Shown piece after piece: positions 41,591-50,375 of a stretch of 64,000 nucleotides of DNA (position 1 is its first letter; every line of letters begins with the position of its first letter). This DNA is from Chitinophaga niabensis (GTDB lineage: Bacteria > Bacteroidota > Bacteroidia > Chitinophagales > Chitinophagaceae). The DNA lies in NCBI RefSeq assembly GCF_900129465.1, contig NZ_FSRA01000002.1:1-64000 (forward strand). Reading direction: 5' to 3'. Under the pieces are notes generated by a model that saw nothing but the letters and a program-made list of their open reading frames with translations, ran no database searches and was not told the origin of the DNA. Made by a program: the position numbers and the translations under genes.

Positions 41591-44173
41591 GGCAAAAGCA
41601 TATTCGTAATGATAAACACCTGAACCAACTGCCAGCTGCTCATCTTTACCGGGTAAAGTAATAGTTGCAGTAGTGTTACAGGGGATGGTGATATCTACCT
41701 TAATAACACCTCCTGCTATGCTCCAGGCAGATTTCACTTCTCCATACAATGTTTTGTAAGACCCGCTGGCTGTAGTAAGCCCGCCACCGGGTTTAGGAGC
41801 AATCACAATATGTTTATATCCCACCTGTGGATTGATGCCTGCCACCACTTTATACATCCAGTCGCCGATAGCACCATAGGCATAGTGATTAAAAGAGTTC
41901 ATGCCCACATTCTGGAAAGAACCATCCTGTTTGATGCCGTCCCATCTCTCCCATATGGTAGTGGCACCTTTCTTTACAGGATACAACCAGGAAGGATAGG
42001 TATCCTGCAGCAATAATTTATACGCTACATCATTATATCCAAACCGCGTGAGTACATGGCAGAGATAAGGTGTACCCAAAAACCCGGTAGTGAGGTGATT
42101 CCCATATGCAGCAATATTATCCACAAGCCGTTTTGCAGCAGAAGCACGCAGCTCCTCCGGCAACAGATCAAAGTTCAATGCCAGCACATACGCCGTTTGC
42201 GAACTGGACACCAATCTGCCACTGGGAGCAACATATTCATACAGGAACGCTTTCTTCACGGTATCCAGTAAAGCGGTATATTCTTTCACATCCGCATCAT
42301 GGCCTAAAACCCTTGCAGCATTAATGAGGTTCTGTGTGGAAGCAGCATAGAAAGCCTGCGCGATTAAAAATTTATCCGTGATCGCAGCCTTCCCATCCTT
42401 ATCATCATTAGGGATATAGAAGAGCCAGTCGCCATAATGCGGGCCGCTGTTCCAGAGATGATCTTTACTGATGCTGCGGATATAGTTTACCCATGCCTTC
42501 ATGCTCTGGTACTGTTCCTGCAACAATTGTTTATCACCATAGGTTACATAAAAGTTCCAGGGTATAATGGTAGCCACATCTCCCCATCCGGCAGAACCTG
42601 CATTCTTAGGCGTTCTTACATCGGGGATCACCACAGGTACGTTGCCATTCTTATGCTGGTCTACCCGGAGGTCTTTCAGCCATTTGGTAAAGAAGCCCGC
42701 CACATCCATATTGTATGCAGCAGTATTGAAGAACACTTGTGCATCCCCTGTCCAGCCAAGCCGTTCATCCCGCTGCGGGCAATCAGTAGGAACATCCAGG
42801 AAATTTCCTTTCTGGCCCCATTGAATATTATGCTGCAATTGATTGATCAAAGGATTAGAACATTCAAATTTGCCAGCCGGCCTCATATCAGAATACAGTG
42901 CAATGGCTGTTAGTTGTTCAGGCATTACGCCGGAAACCCTTACGTACCGGAATCCCTGGAAAGTAAAATGTGGTTCCAGCACTTCAACCTCTCCACCCTT
43001 CAGGATAAACCTGTTCTCCTGCTTCGCGCCTCTCAGGTTATCTGTATAAAAGTTGCCTTCTTTATCCAGCACTTCCGCATGATGCAATACCACGGTGTCT
43101 CCTGCTTTACCTTTCACACGCAGTCTCACCCAGCCAACAAGGTTTTGCCCGAAATCTGCTACCGCCTCACCTTTAGGCGTTGTGATCATTTTAACCGGCT
43201 GGAAATTTTCGTGCATAGTTACAGCAGGACCTGTTTCCGCTACGAGGTTATCTTTAGGGATATCCACCACACGCACTCCATCCCAAACGGAAGGAATTCC
43301 TTTCCGCGCATCATATGTTTCTCCATTATAAATATCGGAAGCCAGAACAGGCCCATCAAAACTCGACTCCCAGGTTCCATCTGAATTGATCTGCTCCGTA
43401 CTACCATCTGCATAAGTCACTACCAGCTGAAACAGCAGGCCCACTTCCTTACCATAAGTATTCCGTTTATTATTGAATTCAAGATTGCCCCTGTACCAGC
43501 CATCGCCCACTGTTACAACTGCTGCGTTCTGGCCCTTTTGCAGCAAAGCAGCCACATCATAGGTCTGGTACTGTAAACGTTTACGGCTGGTCCATCCTGG
43601 CCTGAAATAATCCACCCCTACTCTTTTGCCATTCAGGTTAGCTTCATACAAACCATGCGCCGTTATATATAAACGGGCGCTCTTCACGGGTTTGGAGACG
43701 GTAAAGTTCTTACGGAACATTGGTGCAGGGCCCACCTTACCACCTGTGGTATCTTTCGCTTCAATCCATTTCGCGCGCCAGTCAGCAGAAGCGAGCAAAC
43801 CCATTTCCCAGGTATTCACTTCACTCCAGTTAGACGCCTTGCCCTTATCATCCCATACCCTTACCTGCCAGGAATACTTTTTCCCGGACTGCAATGCCTC
43901 TCCTTCATAAGGAATATGCACAGATTGCGCCGAGTTCACTTTTCCCGTTTCCCATACCGCACGCCCACCTTCTTTCACTTTTATCTCATAGGCAGATTGT
44001 AATACATTCTTATCTGAGGAAACCAGTATCCAGCTAAGCTGCGGCTTTAGGTGACCGATCCCCAGGGGATTCACTTTATAGTCGCAGGTCAACTCCTTTA
44101 CAACAAAGGCGGCTGATACCCCCGAAACATGAACGGTGAACAGTAGCAAAAAAAATAGTCTTTTAATCATCAT
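41585..44173 (-). CDS. GH78 alpha-L-rhamnosidase
   Basis: 862 residues (861 if the second ATG is used). A signal peptide (MMIKRLFFLLLFTVHVSGVSA) is followed by N-terminal beta domains and the (alpha/alpha)6 barrel. The GH78 hallmark DCPQRDERLGWTGD lies at residues 464-477 and includes the general acid. It releases terminal alpha-L-rhamnose from plant or microbial glycans in the periplasm. The start overlaps the end of the FKBP gene by 11 bases. The stop codon lies inside the 67-bp repeat, so the last residues may have been changed by the insertion. Confidence 0.94.
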   Translation of the reverse strand: MMIKRLFFLLLFTVHVSGVSAAFVVKELTCDYKVNPLGIGHLKPQLSWILVSSDKNVLQSAYEIKVKEGGRAVWETGKVNSAQSVHIPYEGEALQSGKKYSWQVRVWDDKGKASNWSEVNTWEMGLLASADWRAKWIEAKDTTGGKVGPAPMFRKNFTVSKPVKSARLYITAHGLYEANLNGKRVGVDYFRPGWTSRKRLQYQTYDVAALLQKGQNAAVVTVGDGWYRGNLEFNNKRNTYGKEVGLLFQLVVTYADGSTEQINSDGTWESSFDGPVLASDIYNGETYDARKGIPSVWDGVRVVDIPKDNLVAETGPAVTMHENFQPVKMITTPKGEAVADFGQNLVGWVRLRVKGKAGDTVVLHHAEVLDKEGNFYTDNLRGAKQENRFILKGGEVEVLEPHFTFQGFRYVRVSGVMPEQLTAIALYSDMRPAGKFECSNPLINQLQHNIQWGQKGNFLDVPTDCPQRDERLGWTGDAQVFFNTAAYNMDVAGFFTKWLKDLRVDQHKNGNVPVVIPDVRTPKNAGSAGWGDVATIIPWNFYVTYGDKQLLQEQYQSMKAWVNYIRSISKDHLWNSGPHYGDWLFYIPNDDKDGKAAITDKFLIAQAFYAASTQNLINAARVLGHDADVKEYTALLDTVKKAFLYEYVAPSGRLVSSSQTAYVLALNFDLLPEELRASAAKRLVDNIAAYGNHLTTGFLGTPYLCHVLTRFGYNDVAYKLLLQDTYPSWLYPVKKGATTIWERWDGIKQDGSFQNVGMNSFNHYAYGAIGDWMYKVVAGINPQVGYKHIVIAPKPGGGLTTASGSYKTLYGEVKSAWSIAGGVIKVDITIPCNTTATITLPGKDEQLAVGSGVYHYEYAFAQ

Positions 44174-45065
44174 TACGTTGGAATTTAATATCTGATATGC
44201 TTATTGTACAGGCTATAGGTGTATATGGGAGAATGGCCCCTTTTCCGGCTACCCCATATGCTAACGCGGAGGGGATCACTAACAACGCTTCCGTTCCTTT
44301 CGGGAACAGCAACATGGCCTGCTCAAACCCTGATAAATGAGTACCTCCTGAAATAGTTACTGCCATAGGTTTGTACGGCAATAGCGGATTATATATCTCC
44401 GCTTTCTTCGCAACCTGGCTATCCGTAGTTTCAAAAACTTTACCGCCCAGGTAACTGGCGGTATAATTCACTTCTATCGTATCTCCGGGCAAAGCCTTTT
44501 TGCCCGCTCCTTCTTTCAGCACTTTATATTGCAATCCAGCAACAGTTCCTTCCCTCACCTGATTTGCTGCAACAAAATCCGCTACCCTGGATGCTTCCCG
44601 GTCACGCGCTTTAATATTTTCCGCAGCCCTCAGTTCCTCAATTTTATTGCTGAAAGAACGATCATCCAGTTTTCCACGGGTGATCACCTGATGGACCTTC
44701 ACCTTGTATATTGAATGTTTAATCCTGAACACACCCTCATCTCCTTCACCTAATAATCCCAGTGCAGCAAAAAGATCCCCTTTAAACCTGGACCGCTCCC
44801 GGAACATCAAAGCAGGCCTGTCATCAAAATCCTCAGACCTGGAGATCACCTGCCCATCCTCCGATTCTTCAATATAAGAAAATGACACAAAATCATCTAT
44901 CCCTATATGTTGCCCACCCTTATCTGTCAGGACCTTATACAACATCTCCCCTTCTCCTTTCCGGAAAGGATGATCACATCCACTCAAAAGGAAAATAACT
45001 GCAAAAGCTGCCTGTAAAAAACAGGCAGCTTTTGCAGTAAAACTTATGGCATGCTTACTTTCCAA
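44163..45065 (-). CDS. FKBP-type peptidyl-prolyl isomerase lipoprotein
   Basis: 300 residues. The lipobox is FLLSGC (Cys30). Two FKBP-like regions are visible. The first (about 40-150) is degenerate (DDFVSFSYIEESEDGQVI, FAALGLLGEGDEGVFRI). The second (about 195-297) is canonical (GDTIEVNYTASYLGGKVFETT, GFEQAMLLFPKGTEALLVIPSALAYG, PYTPIACTISI). It should catalyse proline isomerisation and assist folding of secreted proteins. Its place between susD and the GH78 gene suggests a dedicated foldase for the products of this glycan locus; inference. Confidence 0.9.
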   Translation of the reverse strand: MESKHAISFTAKAACFLQAAFAVIFLLSGCDHPFRKGEGEMLYKVLTDKGGQHIGIDDFVSFSYIEESEDGQVISRSEDFDDRPALMFRERSRFKGDLFAALGLLGEGDEGVFRIKHSIYKVKVHQVITRGKLDDRSFSNKIEELRAAENIKARDREASRVADFVAANQVREGTVAGLQYKVLKEGAGKKALPGDTIEVNYTASYLGGKVFETTDSQVAKKAEIYNPLLPYKPMAVTISGGTHLSGFEQAMLLFPKGTEALLVIPSALAYGVAGKGAILPYTPIACTISISDIKFQRNDD

Positions 45066-45074
45066 ATTCCATCT

Positions 45075-46625
45075 TTAGTTAGTGTATCCATCATTCTGCG
45101 TCAATGCCGGGTTTAAGCTCCGCTCATTGAATGGTATCGGGAATAACAGTTTGTTCTTATCTATCTGGTAAGAATTAGCAGGCAGGTAAGGGAATTCAGC
45201 TTTCAGGGCAACAGCATGTGCCGTCATCACAGCAATAGCTTTGTCCGTCCGCACCAGGTCGTGCCAGCGGTGATTCTCAAATGCCAGCTCTACCCTTCTT
45301 TCATGTGCGATGATATCCCTCAGCAATGCCTGATCTGTTGTGGTAACAGGAGAAACACCTGCACCAAAAGCCCTGTCGCGCACTTCGGTTAAGTAAGGCA
45401 AAGCCTCTCCTGCTTTGTTCCTTTCATTCAAACATTCTGCCAGCAACAGTAATGCATCTGCATAACGGTACACAGGCCAGTTATCGTTTGTGTTATTCGC
45501 AACGGTGTGCGGGTTCAGGTATTTCTTAATGAAAGGCACCCCGATCTTTCCGGCTGGCGGAACATAGTTCACTATGCTTTTCAGCGCAGTAGGTGTAAAA
45601 ACAAGGCTCGCGTTATAACTGCCTTCCGCAACAGCAATAGAAGCATCCTTCCGTTTATCCCCTGCTTCATACGCATTGATCATATCCTTTGTAGGCGTAT
45701 TCCATCCACCACCGGCAGAGCTGGTGTTATTGGTAGCCACACCCGTAAGAACGGTGGTATTGGTACATTTAGGCAGAAATATATAAATGAAGTTACTCTG
45801 CTGCCCCTGGTTACCTTGCAGGTACTGCACTTCAAAGATCGATTCCCGGCTGTTCTTGTTAGCCGTCTTAAACACATCCGCATATACAGGCAGCAAAGAG
45901 TAACCCATGGTGAGGATGTTTCTCAGTAAAGGCTCTGCTTCCGGGTAATTCTTTTGCGTCATATACACTTCTGCGAGCAGCATGGTAGCAGCTCCCTTGG
46001 TGGCAACGCCACTTTGCGGGAATACAGGGTTGGCCAGTTTTGTGATAGCATCTTTTGCATCTGCAATAATGCTGGCATATACCTGGTCTGCTGTTGAACG
46101 GGTCAGGTAAGACTCTTCCCGCGTGCGCACTTCTTTCAGGAATAAAGGCACGCCGCCAAAATACCTTACCAGTTTAAAATAATACCAGGCACGCAGGAAT
46201 TTCGCCTGGCCTTCAATATCTGCCTTTGCAGCATCAGATAAAGAAGATGCCGCAATCCTGTCCAGCACAATATTACAACGGGAAATACCTTTGTAAGGCT
46301 GGTAGTACAGGTTGTTGGTATAAGAGTTGGTGCTTACATCCAGGAAGTCTGCAATGTTCTCCCTTTCCAGGTAAGCAGGCCCCCTGTCAATAGAATAGAA
46401 CTCATAATGTGTATTATCAGAACGCATCTCTGCGCCATAATAGTCATAACTGATCACATCCCTGAGGGGCTGATAAGCTGTAGCCAATGCCGACCGGAAT
46501 TGTTCTTCTGTTCTAAAGAAAGAAGCAGAGGAAACCTGGTCTTCCGGCGTAAGGTCCAGGAATGCACTGTTACAGGAAGAAATAAGTATCGTTAATATGC
46601 TGAAAAAGCTAAGTATCCTTTTCAT
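45075..46625 (-). CDS. SusD/RagB family glycan-binding lipoprotein
   Basis: 516 residues. Lipoprotein signal with Cys18 (LTILISSCNSAFLDLTPED). Helical TPR-like N terminus (ALATAYQPLRDV, ISRCNIVLDRI, GQAKFLRAWYYFKLVRYFGGVPL) and the SusD C-terminal hallmark (ERRVELAFENHRWHDLVRT). SusD proteins sit on the outer surface over the SusC channel and bind the oligosaccharide. Located 28 bases after the SusC gene, as usual. Specificity cannot be read from sequence. Confidence 0.95.
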   Translation of the reverse strand: MKRILSFFSILTILISSCNSAFLDLTPEDQVSSASFFRTEEQFRSALATAYQPLRDVISYDYYGAEMRSDNTHYEFYSIDRGPAYLERENIADFLDVSTNSYTNNLYYQPYKGISRCNIVLDRIAASSLSDAAKADIEGQAKFLRAWYYFKLVRYFGGVPLFLKEVRTREESYLTRSTADQVYASIIADAKDAITKLANPVFPQSGVATKGAATMLLAEVYMTQKNYPEAEPLLRNILTMGYSLLPVYADVFKTANKNSRESIFEVQYLQGNQGQQSNFIYIFLPKCTNTTVLTGVATNNTSSAGGGWNTPTKDMINAYEAGDKRKDASIAVAEGSYNASLVFTPTALKSIVNYVPPAGKIGVPFIKKYLNPHTVANNTNDNWPVYRYADALLLLAECLNERNKAGEALPYLTEVRDRAFGAGVSPVTTTDQALLRDIIAHERRVELAFENHRWHDLVRTDKAIAVMTAHAVALKAEFPYLPANSYQIDKNKLLFPIPFNERSLNPALTQNDGYTN

Positions 46626-46653
46626 ATCTATGGATAATTGAAATGAACTGATG

Positions 46654-49600
46654 TTATTTAAAGGTAGCTGTCAGGCCAAAAGAAAAAGTACGCGGAATAG
46701 GATAAGCCCATTCGTCGATACCAATACCTTTACCGGAAGAAGCTTCCCCTTCCAGGCTTACTTCCGGATTCAGGCCGGAATAGTTAGTGAGTACAAATGC
46801 CTGCTGGATAGACGCATATAAACGGATATTCTTCATCAGCAATCCTCTTACAGGGCAGTTATAACCCAGCGTGATGTTCTTTACTGTCAGATGAGAACCA
46901 TCTTCGATGAACAGGCTCTGTGCAGCTCTCCATGGACCAGTTGTACCAGTGTAGGTACTGGTGTAATAACCATTACCCGGATTTTCCGGTGAACGCCAGC
47001 GGTTCTTGGCAGACTTCGCAATATTGAATGCGCCATCCAGGTTTTCTGTATACTGATGCGTGGCATTGAAAATGTCGTTCCCTACAGAGCCTGACATGGA
47101 AATAGCCAGGTCGAACTTCTTATACTCGAAAGTGTTCGTGAATCCGAAAATGAAATCAGGATTAGGATTACCGATGAAAGTACGGTCACCCACATCGATC
47201 ACCCCATCTGCCTTCACATCTTTATATCTTACGGTACCGATACGGGAAGTAGGTTGAACAGCCTGGTTATCCAGGTCGTGTTGCGTCAGGTAGATCCCAT
47301 CATTGATATAACCATAGAACATCCCCAAAGGATATCCTTCCTGGTTACGATAGTAGCCGGAGTTCACACTTGCACTCCTGTCTATATAACCCGGACTTAC
47401 CAGTTTCACTACCTGGTTCTTATCGAAGGAAATATTAAAGTTCGAATTCCATTTCAGTTTACCGGTAAGGTTCACCGTATTGATCGTGAACTCATGCCCC
47501 CACATTTTAAAGGCACCTACGTTATATGCAATAGCAGTAAAACCGGATGCTCGGGGAATAGGTGTATCATACAATAAACCATCCGTTAGCTTGTGATAGT
47601 AGTCGTAAGTAAAGGAGATCCTGTTGTTGAGCACGGAAAGGTCTAACCCTATATCAAAGGATTTATTGCGCTCCCAGGCCAGTTCTGAGTTCTCCAGGGA
47701 ACTGATGCTCTGGCCGGATACCAATGTGTTATTAAACACATAATTATAGTTGCCGATGCCGGAGATGAATTTATAGTTACCGATATCATTATTACCCGTT
47801 ACACCATAGCTGGCACGCAGCTTCAGGAGATTGATCACGGGAATGCTTTTCATGAAGGCTTCATCACTCAGTACCCATCCTACAGAAACAGAAGGGAAGA
47901 ACCCGTATTTGCTGGCTTTACCGAAGCGGGAAGACCCATCCTGCCGCATCGCGGCTTCCAGGAGATACTTTCCTTTGTAGTTATAGTTAACACGACCTAA
48001 TACAGACAACAGCGAATAGGCATACGCGCTGCTGGAACCGGAAGAGATCAAGGTAGCCTGGTTCAGGTAAGGAATTTCATCATTGGGGAAGTTGGTGCCG
48101 TTCACAGACCCGCTGCCGGATTCAAATTTCTGTACGGAGTAACCAGCCAGCAGTTCGAGGTTATGATCTTTTGCAAATGTTTTTACATAGTTCAGGTTCG
48201 CATCTGCCGTCCAGGAATAGTTATTAACGGAAGAATAAGTACCTGTAGCTTCTGTGGTTGACGTTGTTTGGCCGGGAGCTGCTGCACCGGAAATTGATTT
48301 AGGAATGAAGCGGTTACGGCTTTCGCTGCCAAGGTCCAGCGCTATGCTTGTTTTCAGGGTCAGGCCTGTTAAAAATTCATAATTGAAATAAGCATTGCCC
48401 AGCAGCCTGGTGGTTTTATAATCATCCTTCGTCAACATCAGGATCTTGTAGGGATTGGTGTTGGCGATCATGCCCGGTGAGGAAGAAGAATAAGGCATCT
48501 CACCATTTGCATCCACCGGGGAAATTAAAGGAGATGATTTCACGGCAGCGCTCAGCAACTGGCCTACCCCTTCTGAATTGATCCGTGCATTGTGATCTAT
48601 CCTGTAGCTGGGAGCTAAACCAAATCCTACTTTCACTTTGCTGCTCAGGGAAAAATCCTGGTTCATACGCAGGGAGAAACGTTTTACATCTGTGTTCTTC
48701 ATCACACCTTCCTGGTTAAAAAATCCGGCTACGATGGTGGAAGAAGAATTTTCTTTAGCTGTAGAGATCGTTACATTGTAATCCTGGATAGCGGCCTCAC
48801 GCATCATATAGTCGAACCAGTTAGTACCTTCTCCATAACGTTCCGGATTGGCATACACCGGGTTCAATGCGCCGGTATAGTTTTCATACTTCACCCTGTC
48901 CTGGTAGAATTCATTCTGGAATTCTGCAAACTCACGCGCGTTCATCATATCCGGCCTGCCACGCTGAGGTACAGCCTGAATACCATAATTAGCGCTCAGT
49001 TGAATTTTAGACTCTCCGGGTTTGGCATGCTTGGTAGTGATCAATACCACGCCATTTGCTGCACGGGAACCGTACAATGCACTGGCAGATGCATCTTTCA
49101 ATACCGTAAATGTTTCAATCTCTGCAGGGTTAATATTATTGATGCTGCCCGTAATAGGAATACCATCAATTACATACAATGGAGAGTTACCGGCAGTCAG
49201 TGAAGCTGCTCCCCGGATCCTTACTTCCATACCTCTGCCGGGCTGACCGTTGGCTGCATTGATCTGTACACCCGCCAGTTTACCCTGTAACTGTTGTGTG
49301 AATTGTGCTACCGGATAATCCTCCATGGTAGCTGCTTTGATCGTAGCGATAGAACCTGTTACGGAACGGTTGGTTTGTGTACCGTAACTCACTACCACTA
49401 CTTCATTCAGTGAACTGGAAGAGGGTTTAAGACGAACATTCAAAACAGATGCCTCTCCTGTTACGACCTGTTGCTCTTCAAATCCGATAAAGCGGAATAA
49501 TAAGGTGGTACCTTTTGCTGCGTTGATGGAATAGGAACCGTCGTTGCCGGTAGAAGTACCAGTGCGGGATCCTTTAACTGATACGGAAACTCCGGGAAGC

Positions 49601-49719
49601 GCCAAGCCGCTTTCATCCGTAACGTTTCCGCTGATCTTGCGCTCTGTGGCTGTCTGGCTAAATGCAGATGCGGCACAGAGGAGTAGACATAAGAATAGAA
49701 GGACACGCCCCTCCTTCAT
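46654..49719 (-). CDS. SusC/RagA family TonB-dependent outer membrane transporter
   Basis: 1021 residues from the ATG at 49719 (MKEGRVLLFLCLLLCAASAFSQ, a clean signal peptide); an ATG nine codons upstream is possible. Carboxypeptidase-regulatory-like domain (about 30-105, GNVTDESGLALPGVSVSVKG), plug with SusC signatures (VRIRGAASL, LYVIDGIPI, VLKDASASALYGSRAANGVVLI) and a beta barrel to the C-terminal FSFGLTATFK. It imports oligosaccharides using TonB energy. It is first in the operon with SusD, FKBP, GH78, GH106-like, phosphoesterase and GH172. A -7 element on the minus strand (49850-49857) would give a leader of about 125 bases. Confidence 0.95.
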   Translation of the reverse strand: MKEGRVLLFLCLLLCAASAFSQTATERKISGNVTDESGLALPGVSVSVKGSRTGTSTGNDGSYSINAAKGTTLLFRFIGFEEQQVVTGEASVLNVRLKPSSSSLNEVVVVSYGTQTNRSVTGSIATIKAATMEDYPVAQFTQQLQGKLAGVQINAANGQPGRGMEVRIRGAASLTAGNSPLYVIDGIPITGSINNINPAEIETFTVLKDASASALYGSRAANGVVLITTKHAKPGESKIQLSANYGIQAVPQRGRPDMMNAREFAEFQNEFYQDRVKYENYTGALNPVYANPERYGEGTNWFDYMMREAAIQDYNVTISTAKENSSSTIVAGFFNQEGVMKNTDVKRFSLRMNQDFSLSSKVKVGFGLAPSYRIDHNARINSEGVGQLLSAAVKSSPLISPVDANGEMPYSSSSPGMIANTNPYKILMLTKDDYKTTRLLGNAYFNYEFLTGLTLKTSIALDLGSESRNRFIPKSISGAAAPGQTTSTTEATGTYSSVNNYSWTADANLNYVKTFAKDHNLELLAGYSVQKFESGSGSVNGTNFPNDEIPYLNQATLISSGSSSAYAYSLLSVLGRVNYNYKGKYLLEAAMRQDGSSRFGKASKYGFFPSVSVGWVLSDEAFMKSIPVINLLKLRASYGVTGNNDIGNYKFISGIGNYNYVFNNTLVSGQSISSLENSELAWERNKSFDIGLDLSVLNNRISFTYDYYHKLTDGLLYDTPIPRASGFTAIAYNVGAFKMWGHEFTINTVNLTGKLKWNSNFNISFDKNQVVKLVSPGYIDRSASVNSGYYRNQEGYPLGMFYGYINDGIYLTQHDLDNQAVQPTSRIGTVRYKDVKADGVIDVGDRTFIGNPNPDFIFGFTNTFEYKKFDLAISMSGSVGNDIFNATHQYTENLDGAFNIAKSAKNRWRSPENPGNGYYTSTYTGTTGPWRAAQSLFIEDGSHLTVKNITLGYNCPVRGLLMKNIRLYASIQQAFVLTNYSGLNPEVSLEGEASSGKGIGIDEWAYPIPRTFSFGLTATFK

Positions 49720-49746
49720 AATGGAATAGTAGATTTTTGCACGCAT

Positions 49747-50127
49747 GTTGTTCAGTTTTTTTCATTAGTGGTCCGGGCCCCTTTGGTATGAGCCGTAATG
49801 TCAAAAGGAGGTCGTGGGAGATGACTGGTCCTCTGACAATCTAGTAGCCCAAATATAAAACATTATTAAACATAATTAAACATACCAAAAAAGCATTTTT
49901 AATGCACTTTTTGACATATTTGTCCCTAAGTAAGCCCAAACGCCTGATTTCAATGCAAAGAAAGCCCTAATAGCCAGAAGTTACTAGTTAACTGCGTTAA
50001 CAAAATGTAAAGTATTTAAATAGAATTAAACCGCCTTTAAAGGGAAGTAAGAAGGGGTTGGAGCTAAATGATTGTATGCCTGCGTTTTACAACAGGATGA
50101 GTATTTACAGGCGTTGGGGCGATGCCT
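49747..50127. promoter_or_regulatory. Intergenic region upstream of SusC, with its promoter
   Basis: On the minus strand TATATTTG (49850-49857) fits a -7 element for susC; no TTTG lies at the right -33 distance, consistent with an activated promoter. Immediately upstream are repeats of TTAAACAT (near 49866-49884), possible regulator contacts. A short hairpin GCATT-AAA-AATGC with six T on the minus strand (49893-49905) could stop read-through from the GH95 side. No coding frame is seen between here and 50127. Confidence 0.5.
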
Positions 50128-50375
50128 TTAGTTGGAAAAAGTATACATCTTACCCGGTTGGATAACCACATCATATTATGCTTAGCTGGAAAAATATAAC
50201 ACTGAGCAATAGCATCGTATTATCTCCTTAGTTGGAAAAAGTATAGGTTTTACCTGCTTGGGTAAACACATCATATTATGCTTAGCTGGAAAAAGTATAG
50301 CGTTGAGCAATTGCATCCTATTATCTCCTTAATTGGAAAAAGTATAGGTTTTACCCGGTTGGGTAAACACATCAT
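50128..50375 (-). repeat. Tandem ~100-bp repeats derived from the 3' end of the GH95 gene
   Basis: The last 47 bases of the GH95 gene (from 50329) recur at 50228 (44 of 47 identical) and at 50128 (41 of 47). The duplicate ends still encode versions of its C terminus with a stop: DVFTQAGKTYTFSN and DVVIQPGKMYTFSN, versus DVFTQPGKTYTFSN in the gene. Each 100-base unit also has a shorter related half (CTTAGCTGGAAAAA at 50181 and 50281). The copies lie downstream of the real stop. Confidence 0.8.

Noticed and set aside
50128..50375. CRISPR array
   Set aside because: The ~100-base units are homologous along their whole length rather than short repeats with unique spacers, and there are no cas genes.
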